NCBI GenBank assembly: GCA_026692725.1
Contig: JAPMUG010000003.1
Location: 1-64,000 of the forward strand
From: Ecytonucleospora hepatopenaei
Taxonomy: Eukaryota > Microsporidia > Enterocytozoonidae
Direction of reading: 5' to 3'
DNA: 64,000 nt
Part shown: positions 19,658-29,020 of the stretch, piece by piece
Layout: each line of letters starts with the position of its first letter
Position numbering within the stretch: position 1 is the first letter of the stretch
Program-made: the position numbers and the translations under genes
The notes under the pieces: generated by a model
The model's input: only the letters and a program-made list of their open reading frames with translations
The model's database searches: none
What the model was told of the DNA's origin: nothing

Positions 19658-20686
19658 ATGAGTGCCAAAGTTGGAAGCATTACAAATTGCACCATAGTTG
19701 CTATGATGATTTTGGTCTGTTCTTTTGCGTTTGGTATCATTCCATTATTTACAAAGAAAATCAAAAAGGCAGGAACAGCCTTTGCCATGATTAACATGCT
19801 CATTAGCGGTTTAAACTTGGGAAATATTTGCTATGATATGATACCCGAAATGACAGGAACATGCGATGTAAATCGTAGACCTTGTGGTGCAATCGGCCTT
19901 GTCATAATTATGCTCATAATAATAGAATCTATTTTTGTTAAAGACCATTCACACTCACATTCACATACCCATGAACAACATTCACATTCGACGCATAAGG
20001 AAAAAGAACATGCTGATAAAAATGAGAATCATGTTGTTAACAGTAGCATAACAAAAAAAGAAGATCATAATGGATCTTTTTTAAGCAAAATATCTCAAAC
20101 AGAAAGTTGCGATAGCTTTACTTGTGTTAATAAAAAAGATAAGAAGAAGAAAATTTGTAAAGATCATGCATTAGAAGAATCTACGGATGACTTCCAACAA
20201 TCGCATTTTGCTTATTTAAATGAAACCGAAAACATTTTTGGTATTTTAACTTTTATAGGGGCTATTTCTCTTCATTCATTCTTAGAGGGGTTAAATACAA
20301 CGTGTGGAACTGTTTTTAATATGCACATAATTGGATTGTTGTTGCACAAATCAGCAGAAGCACTTGCAGTGGGACTTGCTCTTTTTAGTTCAAAAATAAA
20401 AAAGCACATTGCTTTAGGAATTTTTATAGTTTTTACCACGCTAACTCCCATTTCTATTTACATTGGTCGGGCTACCATTTCAAAGTATAAAGAGATAGAA
20501 CTTTACTTTAAAGCACTAGCCCTTGGTTCTTTGATGTATGTCGTGTTTTTTGAAGGAGTTGCTCATGGAATGCACGGTAAACACAAATTACCTAAAATAT
20601 GTGCTTTGTTAGGTGGATACTTAACATCTGTTCTTTTTATTGAATTAGCACATGGTGGGGGAGAACATCACCACCATCATCATTAG
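19658..20686 (+). CDS. ZIP-family zinc/iron transporter
   Basis: 342 aa. About three N-terminal TM segments (to residue about 95) are followed by a long His-rich cytosolic loop (HSHSHSHTHEQHSHS at about 100-114), then TM4 with ISLHSFLEGL and TM5 with LLLHKSAEALAVG. TM4 and TM5 are the metal-binding pair of ZIP transporters. Three further hydrophobic segments follow, and the protein ends in a natural run of six histidines. ZIPs import Zn2+ or Fe2+ into the cytosol. The open frame begins 4 codons earlier at TTG; the ATG at 19658 follows TTTACCCC by about 16 nt. Confidence 0.9.
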   Translation: MSAKVGSITNCTIVAMMILVCSFAFGIIPLFTKKIKKAGTAFAMINMLISGLNLGNICYDMIPEMTGTCDVNRRPCGAIGLVIIMLIIIESIFVKDHSHSHSHTHEQHSHSTHKEKEHADKNENHVVNSSITKKEDHNGSFLSKISQTESCDSFTCVNKKDKKKKICKDHALEESTDDFQQSHFAYLNETENIFGILTFIGAISLHSFLEGLNTTCGTVFNMHIIGLLLHKSAEALAVGLALFSSKIKKHIALGIFIVFTTLTPISIYIGRATISKYKEIELYFKALALGSLMYVVFFEGVAHGMHGKHKLPKICALLGGYLTSVLFIELAHGGGEHHHHHH

Positions 20687-20794
20687 AAAAAATAAATTAT
20701 TTAGGTTAATTTTTATAATTGTTCGAATAATAAGTTTTTATTGATTATCTGTTAAAAATATAATAATCACGAACTTTAAAAATATAAAATTTTT

Positions 20795-21502
20795 TTATTT
20801 ATTAAAAAATGACATAGAATCCGTTATTACAGACATGTCACTATCAGGTTCAATGAAACTTTTAATGACCGTATTTATGTTTCTTTTGGTTTCATCAATT
20901 GATTCTGTTGACCCACTATCTGCTAAATGTAACAAAGAATGTCTTTTTTGCTTTTTATGCATAATTTTGCTACGTTTGTTTTGAATTGGTTTTTTTGCTG
21001 TTTTTTTCTTTGATTTACTTGCGTGTGTTTCTTTTTCTTTTTTGCCTTCTTTAGTATAATTCAGTTTATTTTTTTCTTCTTTTGCATCATTATTTATATC
21101 AATATTTGTATTATTATTTATATCAATATTTGTCTTATTAACCTGTTCTAATTCTTCATCTTCATAGGAATTGGTTATTATAGAACTGTTTGATTTGATT
21201 GTTTGTTTTTCCTTGAAAACACATGAATCACTTATTAACATGCTTGTTTGTGCAGTTTTTGGTTTAAAATCTTGTTTTTCAACAGATAAAAATTCTACCT
21301 CATCATTTATAATGTTTTTGTTTAATTGTTTTATTTTGTCCTTCATTTTTCTTTGAAAAACTTCTGCAACCAAAAGAAAGGGAACTTCAATGTTTGTATC
21401 ATCTAGTTCACTTCTTATTCTTTTAAGTATATCTGTTTTTAATGATGCAAGCTTGTGTTTATACGCAATTTTTGCTTTAATTTTATCGTCGTTACCTGTC
21501 AT
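20795..21502 (-). CDS. Hypothetical basic, disordered protein
   Basis: 235 aa, not recognised. A helical N-terminal part (about 1-65) is followed by a Ser/Asn/Glu-rich linker with a short INNNTNIDINND duplication, and then a strongly basic stretch at about 150-195 (SKSKKKTAKKPIQNKRSK) that could serve as a nuclear or nucleolar localisation signal. The C-terminus is Ser/Asp-rich. AACCC lies about 9 nt upstream of the ATG, supporting a real gene. It lies 3' to 3' with the ZIP gene. Confidence 0.65.
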   Translation of the reverse strand: MTGNDDKIKAKIAYKHKLASLKTDILKRIRSELDDTNIEVPFLLVAEVFQRKMKDKIKQLNKNIINDEVEFLSVEKQDFKPKTAQTSMLISDSCVFKEKQTIKSNSSIITNSYEDEELEQVNKTNIDINNNTNIDINNDAKEEKNKLNYTKEGKKEKETHASKSKKKTAKKPIQNKRSKIMHKKQKRHSLLHLADSGSTESIDETKRNINTVIKSFIEPDSDMSVITDSMSFFNK

Positions 21503-21626
21503 AAAAAGTATGGGTTATAAAAAAAGATTTTAAAAAATATATAATTTAAACTAATATTTTGTTAATAAAATGTTTATATAAGAATATATTCTATTGTTAA
21601 TGTATTTATTACAAGAATTAAAATCA

Positions 21627-23402
21627 TTAATTATTTTCAACATAACCTATAACAAAATCCTTTAAACTAGACAAATTCTCATTAAGATTTGCAACCTTCT
21701 TTTTATTAAAATTCAAACAAAAGTTTTCATCTATATTCAAATCTATGTCGCTCAAACACTTTTTAAATGAATTCAAATACAATCTCAAATATACTTTCCC
21801 TTTTGCATAAAAACTATCGATTTTACAGTAATTTTTTAAATAATTGACTTCTTTTTTGAATAAAACAATCATGTTATATTTCATCAAAAGATTAAGAATA
21901 AAATTACCTATCTTTTTTGTATCATTTCTTTTAAAACAATTGTTTACGCTTTCATTGTTTTTGTTAAACTCTTTATTGCACGTTTCTAACATTAGAGCAT
22001 CCAACGTATTTTCAAAGTTTATGGTGTTAAGCAAACTTTCTTTGTTTTCAGTTTCTTTATTTGAAACAGAAAGTCTTCTATATCTCTTTGGGGTAATCAA
22101 CATGTTTTTAATAAAATCTTCTTTTTTGTTATTCTCAATAATGTTTTCGCCGTCTTTAACTAAAAAACTATCCATAAGATTACCAAAATTATTTATAAAA
22201 TAACTGTCAAAAACAGAATCTTCAAAAGAAGTGTTTGTTTTTGTTTTTTTAACAAAAAATTCTTTAACAAAACCGTCATTTGTTAAATCGCAGGTAAAAC
22301 ATAAATTTCCTAAATTAAAAACAAATGAAGAAGGTTTTATACAAGTAATTTGCATGTCAAAAATACGTTCATAGAGCTTGTTTTCTTTTTTTACAAGTTC
22401 TAACTGATCTTCATCTGCATTTTTACCTACAATGGTACAATTAAGCGTTTCTATGTCCACATTTAAATCACGAATTCTGTTTTTACACATTCTTTTTTCA
22501 GTATCATGTTCAAATAGTTTTTTCTTAAAATTATTTTCATCTTCGCATAACAATTCAAACTTGCTAGATTGCTCCATTAAGATATATTTCAAATCTTCTA
22601 TGTCATCATCAATTAAATGTTCAGTATTGTTTATTTCTTGATTTAATGCATCTAGTTCATTTTGAATAGATAACTTTTCTTCTTCAAGTTGTTTAATTTC
22701 AGATTCACACAAAGAAAATTCATTTTCAATCATCGCTTTTGACAACGTCATTTTTTGTTCGTTTTCCAGAATTATTTTGTTAAAATTCATTTCTTGTATT
22801 TTCCTATATAAGTACCATTCATATTTAGATTTATTTCTACTTTCATTTCTAAGTTTTTTAAGTTTGGTAACATCTACTTTGTCTGTGTTTATCAAACTTT
22901 GTTTTTTCTCAATTTTGTTTTGTGTTTTGTCCATCTGACTTGTTAAAACTTTTATAATCTGTTTAAAATATTCAATCCTTGGTAAAATACATTTTTTAAG
23001 CCACTCTTTATTACGTGGATCTACTGAACGAGAGTAGTTTTTATACTGGTTGTTGTCAAAAGAAATGATTATTTTATCAAGAAATCTAATGTCTTGACTG
23101 TACATAAAATCATCAATATAATTGCTTCTTTTAGGCTTCTCTTTGTAATGTAAAATGTTGTCTCCTTCTTCAACCTTGTTGTTTTTGTTTGTAGTAGTTA
23201 AGCTTAAATTTTGAAGAGGATCAATTGACATTCTAAGTGTCTTTGGTTTTTTTGAAATGTTTTCTATAAACTTGTTTCCGTCAAATTTTTGAGTCTCAAA
23301 CAAATGCAATTCAATATCATTTTGTTCTACATCGTCCTTAGCTTTCATGCAGCTCGGGTGAAAAGATGCTCTTTTTTTTCTTTCTTCTTTTTTGTCTGAC
23401 AT
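21627..23402 (-). CDS. KNL1/Spc105/Spc7-like kinetochore scaffold
   Basis: 591 aa. An N-terminal KKRASF (9-14) resembles a degenerate PP1-docking RVxF motif. Residues about 97-109 (DDFMYSQDIRFLD) match the Spc7 family signature in which a DFL-type helix precedes I-x-F-L-D. SKYEWYLYRK at about 210 matches the Spc7 YxWR-type block, followed by a coiled coil to about 330 and a C-terminal globular region where the family has tandem RWD domains. No MELT repeats are obvious, so checkpoint docking may be reduced. KNL1 links the Ndc80/Mis12 complexes and the spindle checkpoint. The ATG at 23402 is preceded immediately by ACCCTCCC; the longer open frame (20 codons) starts at TTG. Confidence 0.6.
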   Translation of the reverse strand: MSDKKEERKKRASFHPSCMKAKDDVEQNDIELHLFETQKFDGNKFIENISKKPKTLRMSIDPLQNLSLTTTNKNNKVEEGDNILHYKEKPKRSNYIDDFMYSQDIRFLDKIIISFDNNQYKNYSRSVDPRNKEWLKKCILPRIEYFKQIIKVLTSQMDKTQNKIEKKQSLINTDKVDVTKLKKLRNESRNKSKYEWYLYRKIQEMNFNKIILENEQKMTLSKAMIENEFSLCESEIKQLEEEKLSIQNELDALNQEINNTEHLIDDDIEDLKYILMEQSSKFELLCEDENNFKKKLFEHDTEKRMCKNRIRDLNVDIETLNCTIVGKNADEDQLELVKKENKLYERIFDMQITCIKPSSFVFNLGNLCFTCDLTNDGFVKEFFVKKTKTNTSFEDSVFDSYFINNFGNLMDSFLVKDGENIIENNKKEDFIKNMLITPKRYRRLSVSNKETENKESLLNTINFENTLDALMLETCNKEFNKNNESVNNCFKRNDTKKIGNFILNLLMKYNMIVLFKKEVNYLKNYCKIDSFYAKGKVYLRLYLNSFKKCLSDIDLNIDENFCLNFNKKKVANLNENLSSLKDFVIGYVENN

Positions 23403-23653
23403 GGGAGGGTAATGTTTGAAAGTTTTTAAACAAAAATAAACGTATTTCAAAGATTTTAACAATATTTATGCTTAAATTAGAATAATTTATGTAAATAAAG
23501 TCTACTTTTTTAAAAATACACAAAAAAGCAAATACGATTAAATTCATTTTAAAAAGTAATTTTTTAATTATGAAATTTTTTATACATTATTTTTAATTTT
23601 TATTGACCTTTTATTTTGTTTATTTTCAAAATACAAGGGTTTAAATAAGCTTA

Positions 23654-24511
23654 ATGAATAACGGTGTAAGTAATATTTTTAAAAAACCACTTTACGTTAT
23701 TGTAGATCATTTAACGGGAACAATCGATTGTATTGTTGATTTGTTTGAGTTGCATTATACCAAAATCTCATCTGATTCTGCAAACGTTGAAAACTGGTTG
23801 TTTGTTACCACAATAGGTTTAGGTGTATTGTTTTTGGCTGTTTTGGGTGCTAAAAAGAGATGGATATCAATCGTTTCTTTGATTACATGCATAATTTTTT
23901 CTATGCAGGAAAAAATTATAAATACAGTAAACACACTTGCTAGTAATAAATACCCATTTCTTATTAAATTGTCAAATACCATAAAAAAGTTAGAACAGTG
24001 GCATTTGCTTATAATTTCAATTATTGTTTCAACTATAGTTGGTTACTTTTTTACAAAACTGATGTATATTGCAGTGTTTATTCTTTATGCTGTCATTGCT
24101 TTTGTTCTTTACTTAAAATATGGTGATAAAATTGATGCATTATCAAAAGAGTTCCCAAAAGAAGGTATAATGAAATATATTAACAGTCCTGTTTTTATAC
24201 TATGCTTGCTTGTAATAGTATTTTTTTGCATAAAAGAAATAATGATTTCATTTATTTTCGCTGCAGTTGGAACAATGTTAATTGCATTGATTGTAGAAAA
24301 TATTGTTATGAAAGAGGAAAAACCAATTAAAAAATTTTTTAAAGAACTCAAAACTTTTAATGTAAAAAACAGTATGATGTTTGTTTATTGGGGAATTGCA
24401 TCAGCCATTTTTGTTCTAATACAATTTAAAGTTCCACAAAAATTAAAACAAAAAATGGGAAAAGAAAAAGTTCTTACTAAGTATTCAATACCTGAAAAGG
24501 CATACCTTTAA
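23654..24511 (+). CDS. Hypothetical polytopic membrane protein
   Basis: 285 aa, not recognised. About seven hydrophobic segments are visible (about 50-66, 71-84, 117-132, 137-155, 178-195, 198-216, 247-262) with short basic loops (KKRW, KYGDK, MKEEKPIKK). The C-terminus is basic and could be cytosolic. There is no signal peptide in the first 40 residues, which are amphipathic. It is divergent from the KNL1-like gene with about 250 bp between starts. No clear CCC motif is present. Confidence 0.7.
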   Translation: MNNGVSNIFKKPLYVIVDHLTGTIDCIVDLFELHYTKISSDSANVENWLFVTTIGLGVLFLAVLGAKKRWISIVSLITCIIFSMQEKIINTVNTLASNKYPFLIKLSNTIKKLEQWHLLIISIIVSTIVGYFFTKLMYIAVFILYAVIAFVLYLKYGDKIDALSKEFPKEGIMKYINSPVFILCLLVIVFFCIKEIMISFIFAAVGTMLIALIVENIVMKEEKPIKKFFKELKTFNVKNSMMFVYWGIASAIFVLIQFKVPQKLKQKMGKEKVLTKYSIPEKAYL

Positions 24512-24597
24512 AAATTAAAATATTTTTTTGTATATAAATTTTAAAATGTCATTTTTTAATATCTAAAAGATTTAAATACATTTAATTAAACTAAATA

Positions 24598-25824
24598 TTA
24601 TTTTGTGCTTTTGCTGCAACAAATATGCGAGCATGCAACTTTTTCAATAACAAACTTATTTTCGGGTTCAAAAAAACTTTCCGAATAAATTAAATATGGA
24701 TCAGTAACAAATTTGCAAGAACAAACATCACAATATGATATTTTCCTATAAAACGATTTAAATAACTTGTCCAAATTTCTCATTTCAATGTTTCTTTTCA
24801 GTAAATTAGAAAAACATAATTCAGTTAAAGAAAAATTTACAGGTATTTTTTTGTTTAATAATGTATATGGATTATTGTTTAAACGTATTGCAGTTGAGTT
24901 CTTAAAAATAGTAAACAATCGATATGGCACCGAACTCAAGTTGTTATCGCTAATGTCTAGCATAGAAATTGTACACAATTTATTGGGAGTAATATACTTT
25001 GATGAAATATATTCTATTGAATTGTTTCTTAAGTTTAAATATTTGAGTGTTTTAGAATTTAATGCTTCATGTGGAAACTCAGCCAACATATTGTCGCTAA
25101 AATCAAGTTTTTCAATTTTATTAAGTAGAAAAATACTTGGATGGATTTTCTTTAAATTGTTTTTAAAAACTGGAAAGATGCGTAAATTTGTTAGATTTGA
25201 CATTTCTGGTAACTCTTCAAGTTCATTCATCCCTAGTCCAAGTTCTTCTAAATTTTTTAAATTATTTATGGCAGGTGGAAGCTTTTTTATGGCGTTATTG
25301 CTAAGATTTAGCCAGCTTAGATTAGTCAATGTTAGTAGTTCTTCTGGTATTTCTTTTATTTTATTGTTGCTTAAATCTATTTTAACCAATGAAGTTAAAA
25401 ATTTTATGTTTGGTGAAATATTTGTGATTTTATTAGAAAAAAATCCAAATTTTCTTAAATTCACCAATTTATAAACTGCTTCCGGTATGCTTTCAAAATT
25501 ATTTTCAGACAATCCTAACCCTGTTATTTTAGTTAAATTTCCAAATTCCAATGGTAGTTCTTTAAGTTTATTTCTCGTAAGATCGATCCAATTGATGTTT
25601 GAACAATATTCTATATCACTACTTATACTTTCAATTCTATTGTCATTTAAGGCAAGCCTGGTAATTTGTTTATAATTTTTTATTTGGTTATCAATTACCC
25701 TTAAACGATTATCACTCAATATAAGCCAGTTGACATTCTTTTCGATATCTTTATAAGGCAAGCTAGTAAGCGACTTTCTTGAAAAATCTCTGCTTGTAAT
25801 TTGCATATTTTTATAAACAAACAT
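24598..25824 (-). CDS. Leucine-rich-repeat protein with Cys-rich tail
   Basis: 408 aa. About twelve to thirteen 22-24-residue leucine-rich repeats fill residues about 20-325 (pattern LxxLxLxxNxIxxIPxxI, for example ITGLGLSENNFESIP). They are followed by a Cys-rich module of about 60 residues (CDVCSCKF ... ACSHICC) that may bind zinc. There is no signal peptide or TM segment, so a cytosolic or nuclear interaction scaffold is likely. It is divergently paired with the LRR gene at 26077, which ends in a related Cys module, so the two are probably old paralogues. Confidence 0.8.
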   Translation of the reverse strand: MFVYKNMQITSRDFSRKSLTSLPYKDIEKNVNWLILSDNRLRVIDNQIKNYKQITRLALNDNRIESISSDIEYCSNINWIDLTRNKLKELPLEFGNLTKITGLGLSENNFESIPEAVYKLVNLRKFGFFSNKITNISPNIKFLTSLVKIDLSNNKIKEIPEELLTLTNLSWLNLSNNAIKKLPPAINNLKNLEELGLGMNELEELPEMSNLTNLRIFPVFKNNLKKIHPSIFLLNKIEKLDFSDNMLAEFPHEALNSKTLKYLNLRNNSIEYISSKYITPNKLCTISMLDISDNNLSSVPYRLFTIFKNSTAIRLNNNPYTLLNKKIPVNFSLTELCFSNLLKRNIEMRNLDKLFKSFYRKISYCDVCSCKFVTDPYLIYSESFFEPENKFVIEKVACSHICCSKSTK

Positions 25825-26076
25825 CTTTTATAAGGTTGTTTCATATTTCTAAACAAAAGCATAATAACCTTGTTTTTCTAATTAAATATTAAATTATGTC
25901 TCATTAAAAATTTTCATATTAAAATAAAATTAGTATTTATTCAAAAAGATATACTTATAAATATTACATAAATAAATTTATCAACACACTGATTTTAATA
26001 TTCAATAATTTATTGTTTTAAATGTTTCAACCCCTAATTGGCTCCCTTTGAACACAAAAATGAAAAAAGGAGATTT

Positions 26077-27405
26077 ATGGGATCATCCAACAATAGTATG
26101 CCACAACAACCCATTGAAATTGCTAAAGTCAACAAAAATGCGCCAGAAATTTATAAAGAATGCAAAATATTTGACCACCTGTACAAGCCTGAGATTTTTG
26201 AAAATAAAGTTGATCAAAATCTACTTTTACAGCTTCATCTAGAAAAGTTCAACAACAATTTTTTATTTTTTATTAAAAAACAATCATTAAATGATATTAA
26301 TTTTGAAAAAATAGAAAAACTTAAGCAACTTACAGATAAAGATTATTTACTGAAGAAAAGACTTGCTGGTGACGAAAACACACAAGAATTGACAATAGAT
26401 AAAGAAAGTGATGAAAAACATGTTTATATGTGTAGACATTTTGTAATTGGTCTTTCAGAAAATATCGCATGCCTAAAAAACATTCAGGTCCTTCAGTGTT
26501 GTTGTAATTACATCACTAAAATACCATACAGTATAAAATATTTAAAGAATCTTAAAATGCTAATTTTATCTCGCAATCGCATTAAAGAATTGCCTGAGGA
26601 ACTGGGTTGCTGTAAAGAATTGCGGGAGTTAGATTTATCAGACAATTTGATTGAAAAAATACCCAATTCAATTGCTGCTTTAAAGTCTTTAAATGTTTTA
26701 CATCTTTCAAAAAATAAAATAAAAAATCTTAATCCTGCTATCGGAAAACTTTCAGCGCTAAAGAGTCTTTTTATCGACAATAATGAGATAGAGTATGTGC
26801 CGCTAGAGGTCTTAAAGTTACCTTTTTTATCGCAACTGGTAACAGATTCAAACAATTTGCATGAAAACATAAGTTCAAGCATTATAAAGATAGGGGAAAT
26901 GACTTTAGTTGAAGAATGTTATAGAAAAATCATTAGAAACAATTATGAAATACCGCGTAATCTACCGGTGAGTATCAAAAAACAAATAATTTCTGTAAAA
27001 GAATGTGCATTTTGTGGTGGCCCATTTTTTGATTTCTTTTATGAAGTTAAAGCCATGCACGAATTTGACGGTCTTTTGTATCCCACAAAGTATAAAATGT
27101 GCACCAAACATTACGATTCTCATGAAAAGAGAATAGAAGCATTATTTGCATCAAGTCATAAAAGAACGAAACCTCTGAAGCTTATTGAATCCAACATTTC
27201 ATCGGTCACTGAACTTTTTGAACCTTTCTGCCACTCAGAAGAATTTATTTCAGACATTAAAGAGGCGTATGATGTAAATGGAAAATGCATGCCATTAGTA
27301 TGTTTATCACTTTATAATTCAAACTTTTTTAAAAAATACGTTTTAAGTAGAAAAAGAGTCTTACCAAAAGAATTAGAAGAGAAAAAGAAAAGGCATGTTT
27401 TTTAA
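26077..27405 (+). CDS. Leucine-rich-repeat protein with Cys/His-rich tail
   Basis: 442 aa. A polar N-terminal region of about 130 residues precedes about five to six leucine-rich repeats at about 130-275 (KMLILSRNRIKELPEELG, RELDLSDNLIEKIP). A C-terminal region follows with CAFCGG (about 310) and CTKHYDSH (about 345), a likely zinc-binding module comparable to the tail of the neighbouring LRR protein. The open frame extends 13 codons upstream to TTG. The ATG at 26077 is chosen as the first in-frame ATG, downstream of CCCC at 26031-26034. Confidence 0.8.
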   Translation: MGSSNNSMPQQPIEIAKVNKNAPEIYKECKIFDHLYKPEIFENKVDQNLLLQLHLEKFNNNFLFFIKKQSLNDINFEKIEKLKQLTDKDYLLKKRLAGDENTQELTIDKESDEKHVYMCRHFVIGLSENIACLKNIQVLQCCCNYITKIPYSIKYLKNLKMLILSRNRIKELPEELGCCKELRELDLSDNLIEKIPNSIAALKSLNVLHLSKNKIKNLNPAIGKLSALKSLFIDNNEIEYVPLEVLKLPFLSQLVTDSNNLHENISSSIIKIGEMTLVEECYRKIIRNNYEIPRNLPVSIKKQIISVKECAFCGGPFFDFFYEVKAMHEFDGLLYPTKYKMCTKHYDSHEKRIEALFASSHKRTKPLKLIESNISSVTELFEPFCHSEEFISDIKEAYDVNGKCMPLVCLSLYNSNFFKKYVLSRKRVLPKELEEKKKRHVF

Positions 27406-27518
27406 TGATTAAAAATCTATTGATAATTAAAATTAAATAATACTTAAAATCTATTGATAATTAAACATTTAATGATGATCAAATTTAAATTATTGTTTAA
27501 ATTTATATATTTTATAAT

Positions 27519-28991
27519 CTAATTAACATCCTGATCATCCCATTCTTCATTAAAACCCTCCTTTGTTTTTATTTCGTCTATTTTTGTTTTAAATGCTGCT
27601 TCTCTTTTGTCTTGTTTACTCATAAACACGTCTTTTGCCTTAGATAAGGACCATTCGGACTGTTCTAAATCTTTTCTATTTTCTTTCAAAAACTGAACTA
27701 TCCTTTCAACAAGTAAAAAACATTCTTCTTGACACTCTTTTTCAGACAATTTTGAGCAAAGCAGTGGCAAAAGTTCTGAAGCAACTTTTGTCTTATCAAA
27801 TGCTTCAAAATATTTTAAAAAACACGCATATACTTCCTTACGACATTTTTTACTTTTTAAAAACACCATAAGTGTTTTATACAATATTTTTGCAAATTCA
27901 CGATTTTCTCTTTTGTTTTTCTTAAGAAATTCAGTTGATGCTGTTTTGTTTATCAAAGGCGTTGTCGTTAAGTAGAATATATCAGTAGCAAGAAGCTTTT
28001 TACAAACAAATTCTATAGATTCGGCATCTAATGAACAATCTGCCATTGTGTATAAAAATAACGCAAAAGACCTTTTAGTAAACTTTTTGTCATATTTAAA
28101 CACAAAAGATAATGTTTCGTGTCTTAATGGTTTTTCCTTAACCCTTATCCCAAGAGCAATTTCATCTGCACATTCATCTATGTTTTCAATCGATTCTATT
28201 GCTGTTAGCATGTATAGCCTAACATTATAGTCTATGACTCTAAATAATGCTACCTGATTCTTCTTAAACAAATCACCATCAAAATTTCTTAAAAAATCCA
28301 ATACACTTTCTTTCTTTGCTTTATCGCCTTCAACATCTAAATATGAAATAAATGTTCTGTAAATATTTTCCTTAATTATCTGGGGTATCTCTTTTCTATG
28401 GTTGACCATATCGACCATACAATTTGTCTTTTCTTCAAAACTTAGAGTTTTAAAATCACTAAAGAACTCCTCTAACGCCACAAAAAACTCATATCCTTCA
28501 AGATATTCCAGTGACTGTCCTGTTTCTTTTTTACAGAGACCATCTAAAATTAAAAATTCCTCATTTTGTATGGAAGGGCTTAACCTAAAGTTTATTACAT
28601 CGCATAAACAAGGATTTCCATATTCATCTATAAAAAAAGAATCCATTGTTATGTTTGAATGTTCAATTCCGTTTTCGTGCAAAAAATCAATTGCTTTCTT
28701 GAATACGTAAAAAACATATTTTCTATATTGTTTTGTCAAATTATTTGTGTTTTTATAAAAAAACAATCTTTTTGTAAAGAAGGAATGGGCAGTAATTCTA
28801 TATATTGGAGGCAAAAAAGATTTGCTGATTGTTTTTAATTTTTGTAAGATTAGCAACATATCTCCACGGTTAATGTTTTGATTGTGATTTATTTTGGTGC
28901 ATTCTTTTCCATTAAAATCTGATTTGTAACATTTGTAATTTGGAAATGTACCTTCCAGTGTATCATTTCCCTTTAAAAAATTTAACTTCAT
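27519..28991 (-). CDS. SCYL1/Scy1-like pseudokinase with HEAT repeats
   Basis: 490 aa. Residues about 20-200 resemble a protein-kinase fold without catalytic residues: the HRD position reads HSN (111-113) and the DFG position reads DVI (131-133), while the GNPCLCDV context is that of Scy1/SCYL1. Residues about 200-440 are alpha-helical HEAT-like repeats, and the protein ends in an acidic Trp-containing tail (EEWDDQDVN) like SCYL proteins. SCYL1 acts in COPI traffic and in tRNA export. TTATCCC lies about 4 nt before the ATG. The kinase part is unusually short, without a clear glycine-rich loop. Confidence 0.7.
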   Translation of the reverse strand: MKLNFLKGNDTLEGTFPNYKCYKSDFNGKECTKINHNQNINRGDMLLILQKLKTISKSFLPPIYRITAHSFFTKRLFFYKNTNNLTKQYRKYVFYVFKKAIDFLHENGIEHSNITMDSFFIDEYGNPCLCDVINFRLSPSIQNEEFLILDGLCKKETGQSLEYLEGYEFFVALEEFFSDFKTLSFEEKTNCMVDMVNHRKEIPQIIKENIYRTFISYLDVEGDKAKKESVLDFLRNFDGDLFKKNQVALFRVIDYNVRLYMLTAIESIENIDECADEIALGIRVKEKPLRHETLSFVFKYDKKFTKRSFALFLYTMADCSLDAESIEFVCKKLLATDIFYLTTTPLINKTASTEFLKKNKRENREFAKILYKTLMVFLKSKKCRKEVYACFLKYFEAFDKTKVASELLPLLCSKLSEKECQEECFLLVERIVQFLKENRKDLEQSEWSLSKAKDVFMSKQDKREAAFKTKIDEIKTKEGFNEEWDDQDVN

Positions 28992-29020
28992 TTTCAGGGA
29001 TAAATAAACATTTGTTTGTT

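Noticed and set aside
21844..22203. 119-codon plus-strand frame inside the KNL1-like gene
   Set aside because: Antisense shadow of Asn/Lys/Glu-rich coding sequence; no CCC motif and no family motif.
23338..23547. 69-codon minus-strand frame over the KNL1-like start
   Set aside because: It overlaps the better supported gene in another frame and lacks conserved features.
24767..25474. 235-codon plus-strand frame opposite the LRR gene
   Set aside because: Shadow of the leucine-rich repeats; periodic composition explains the open frame.
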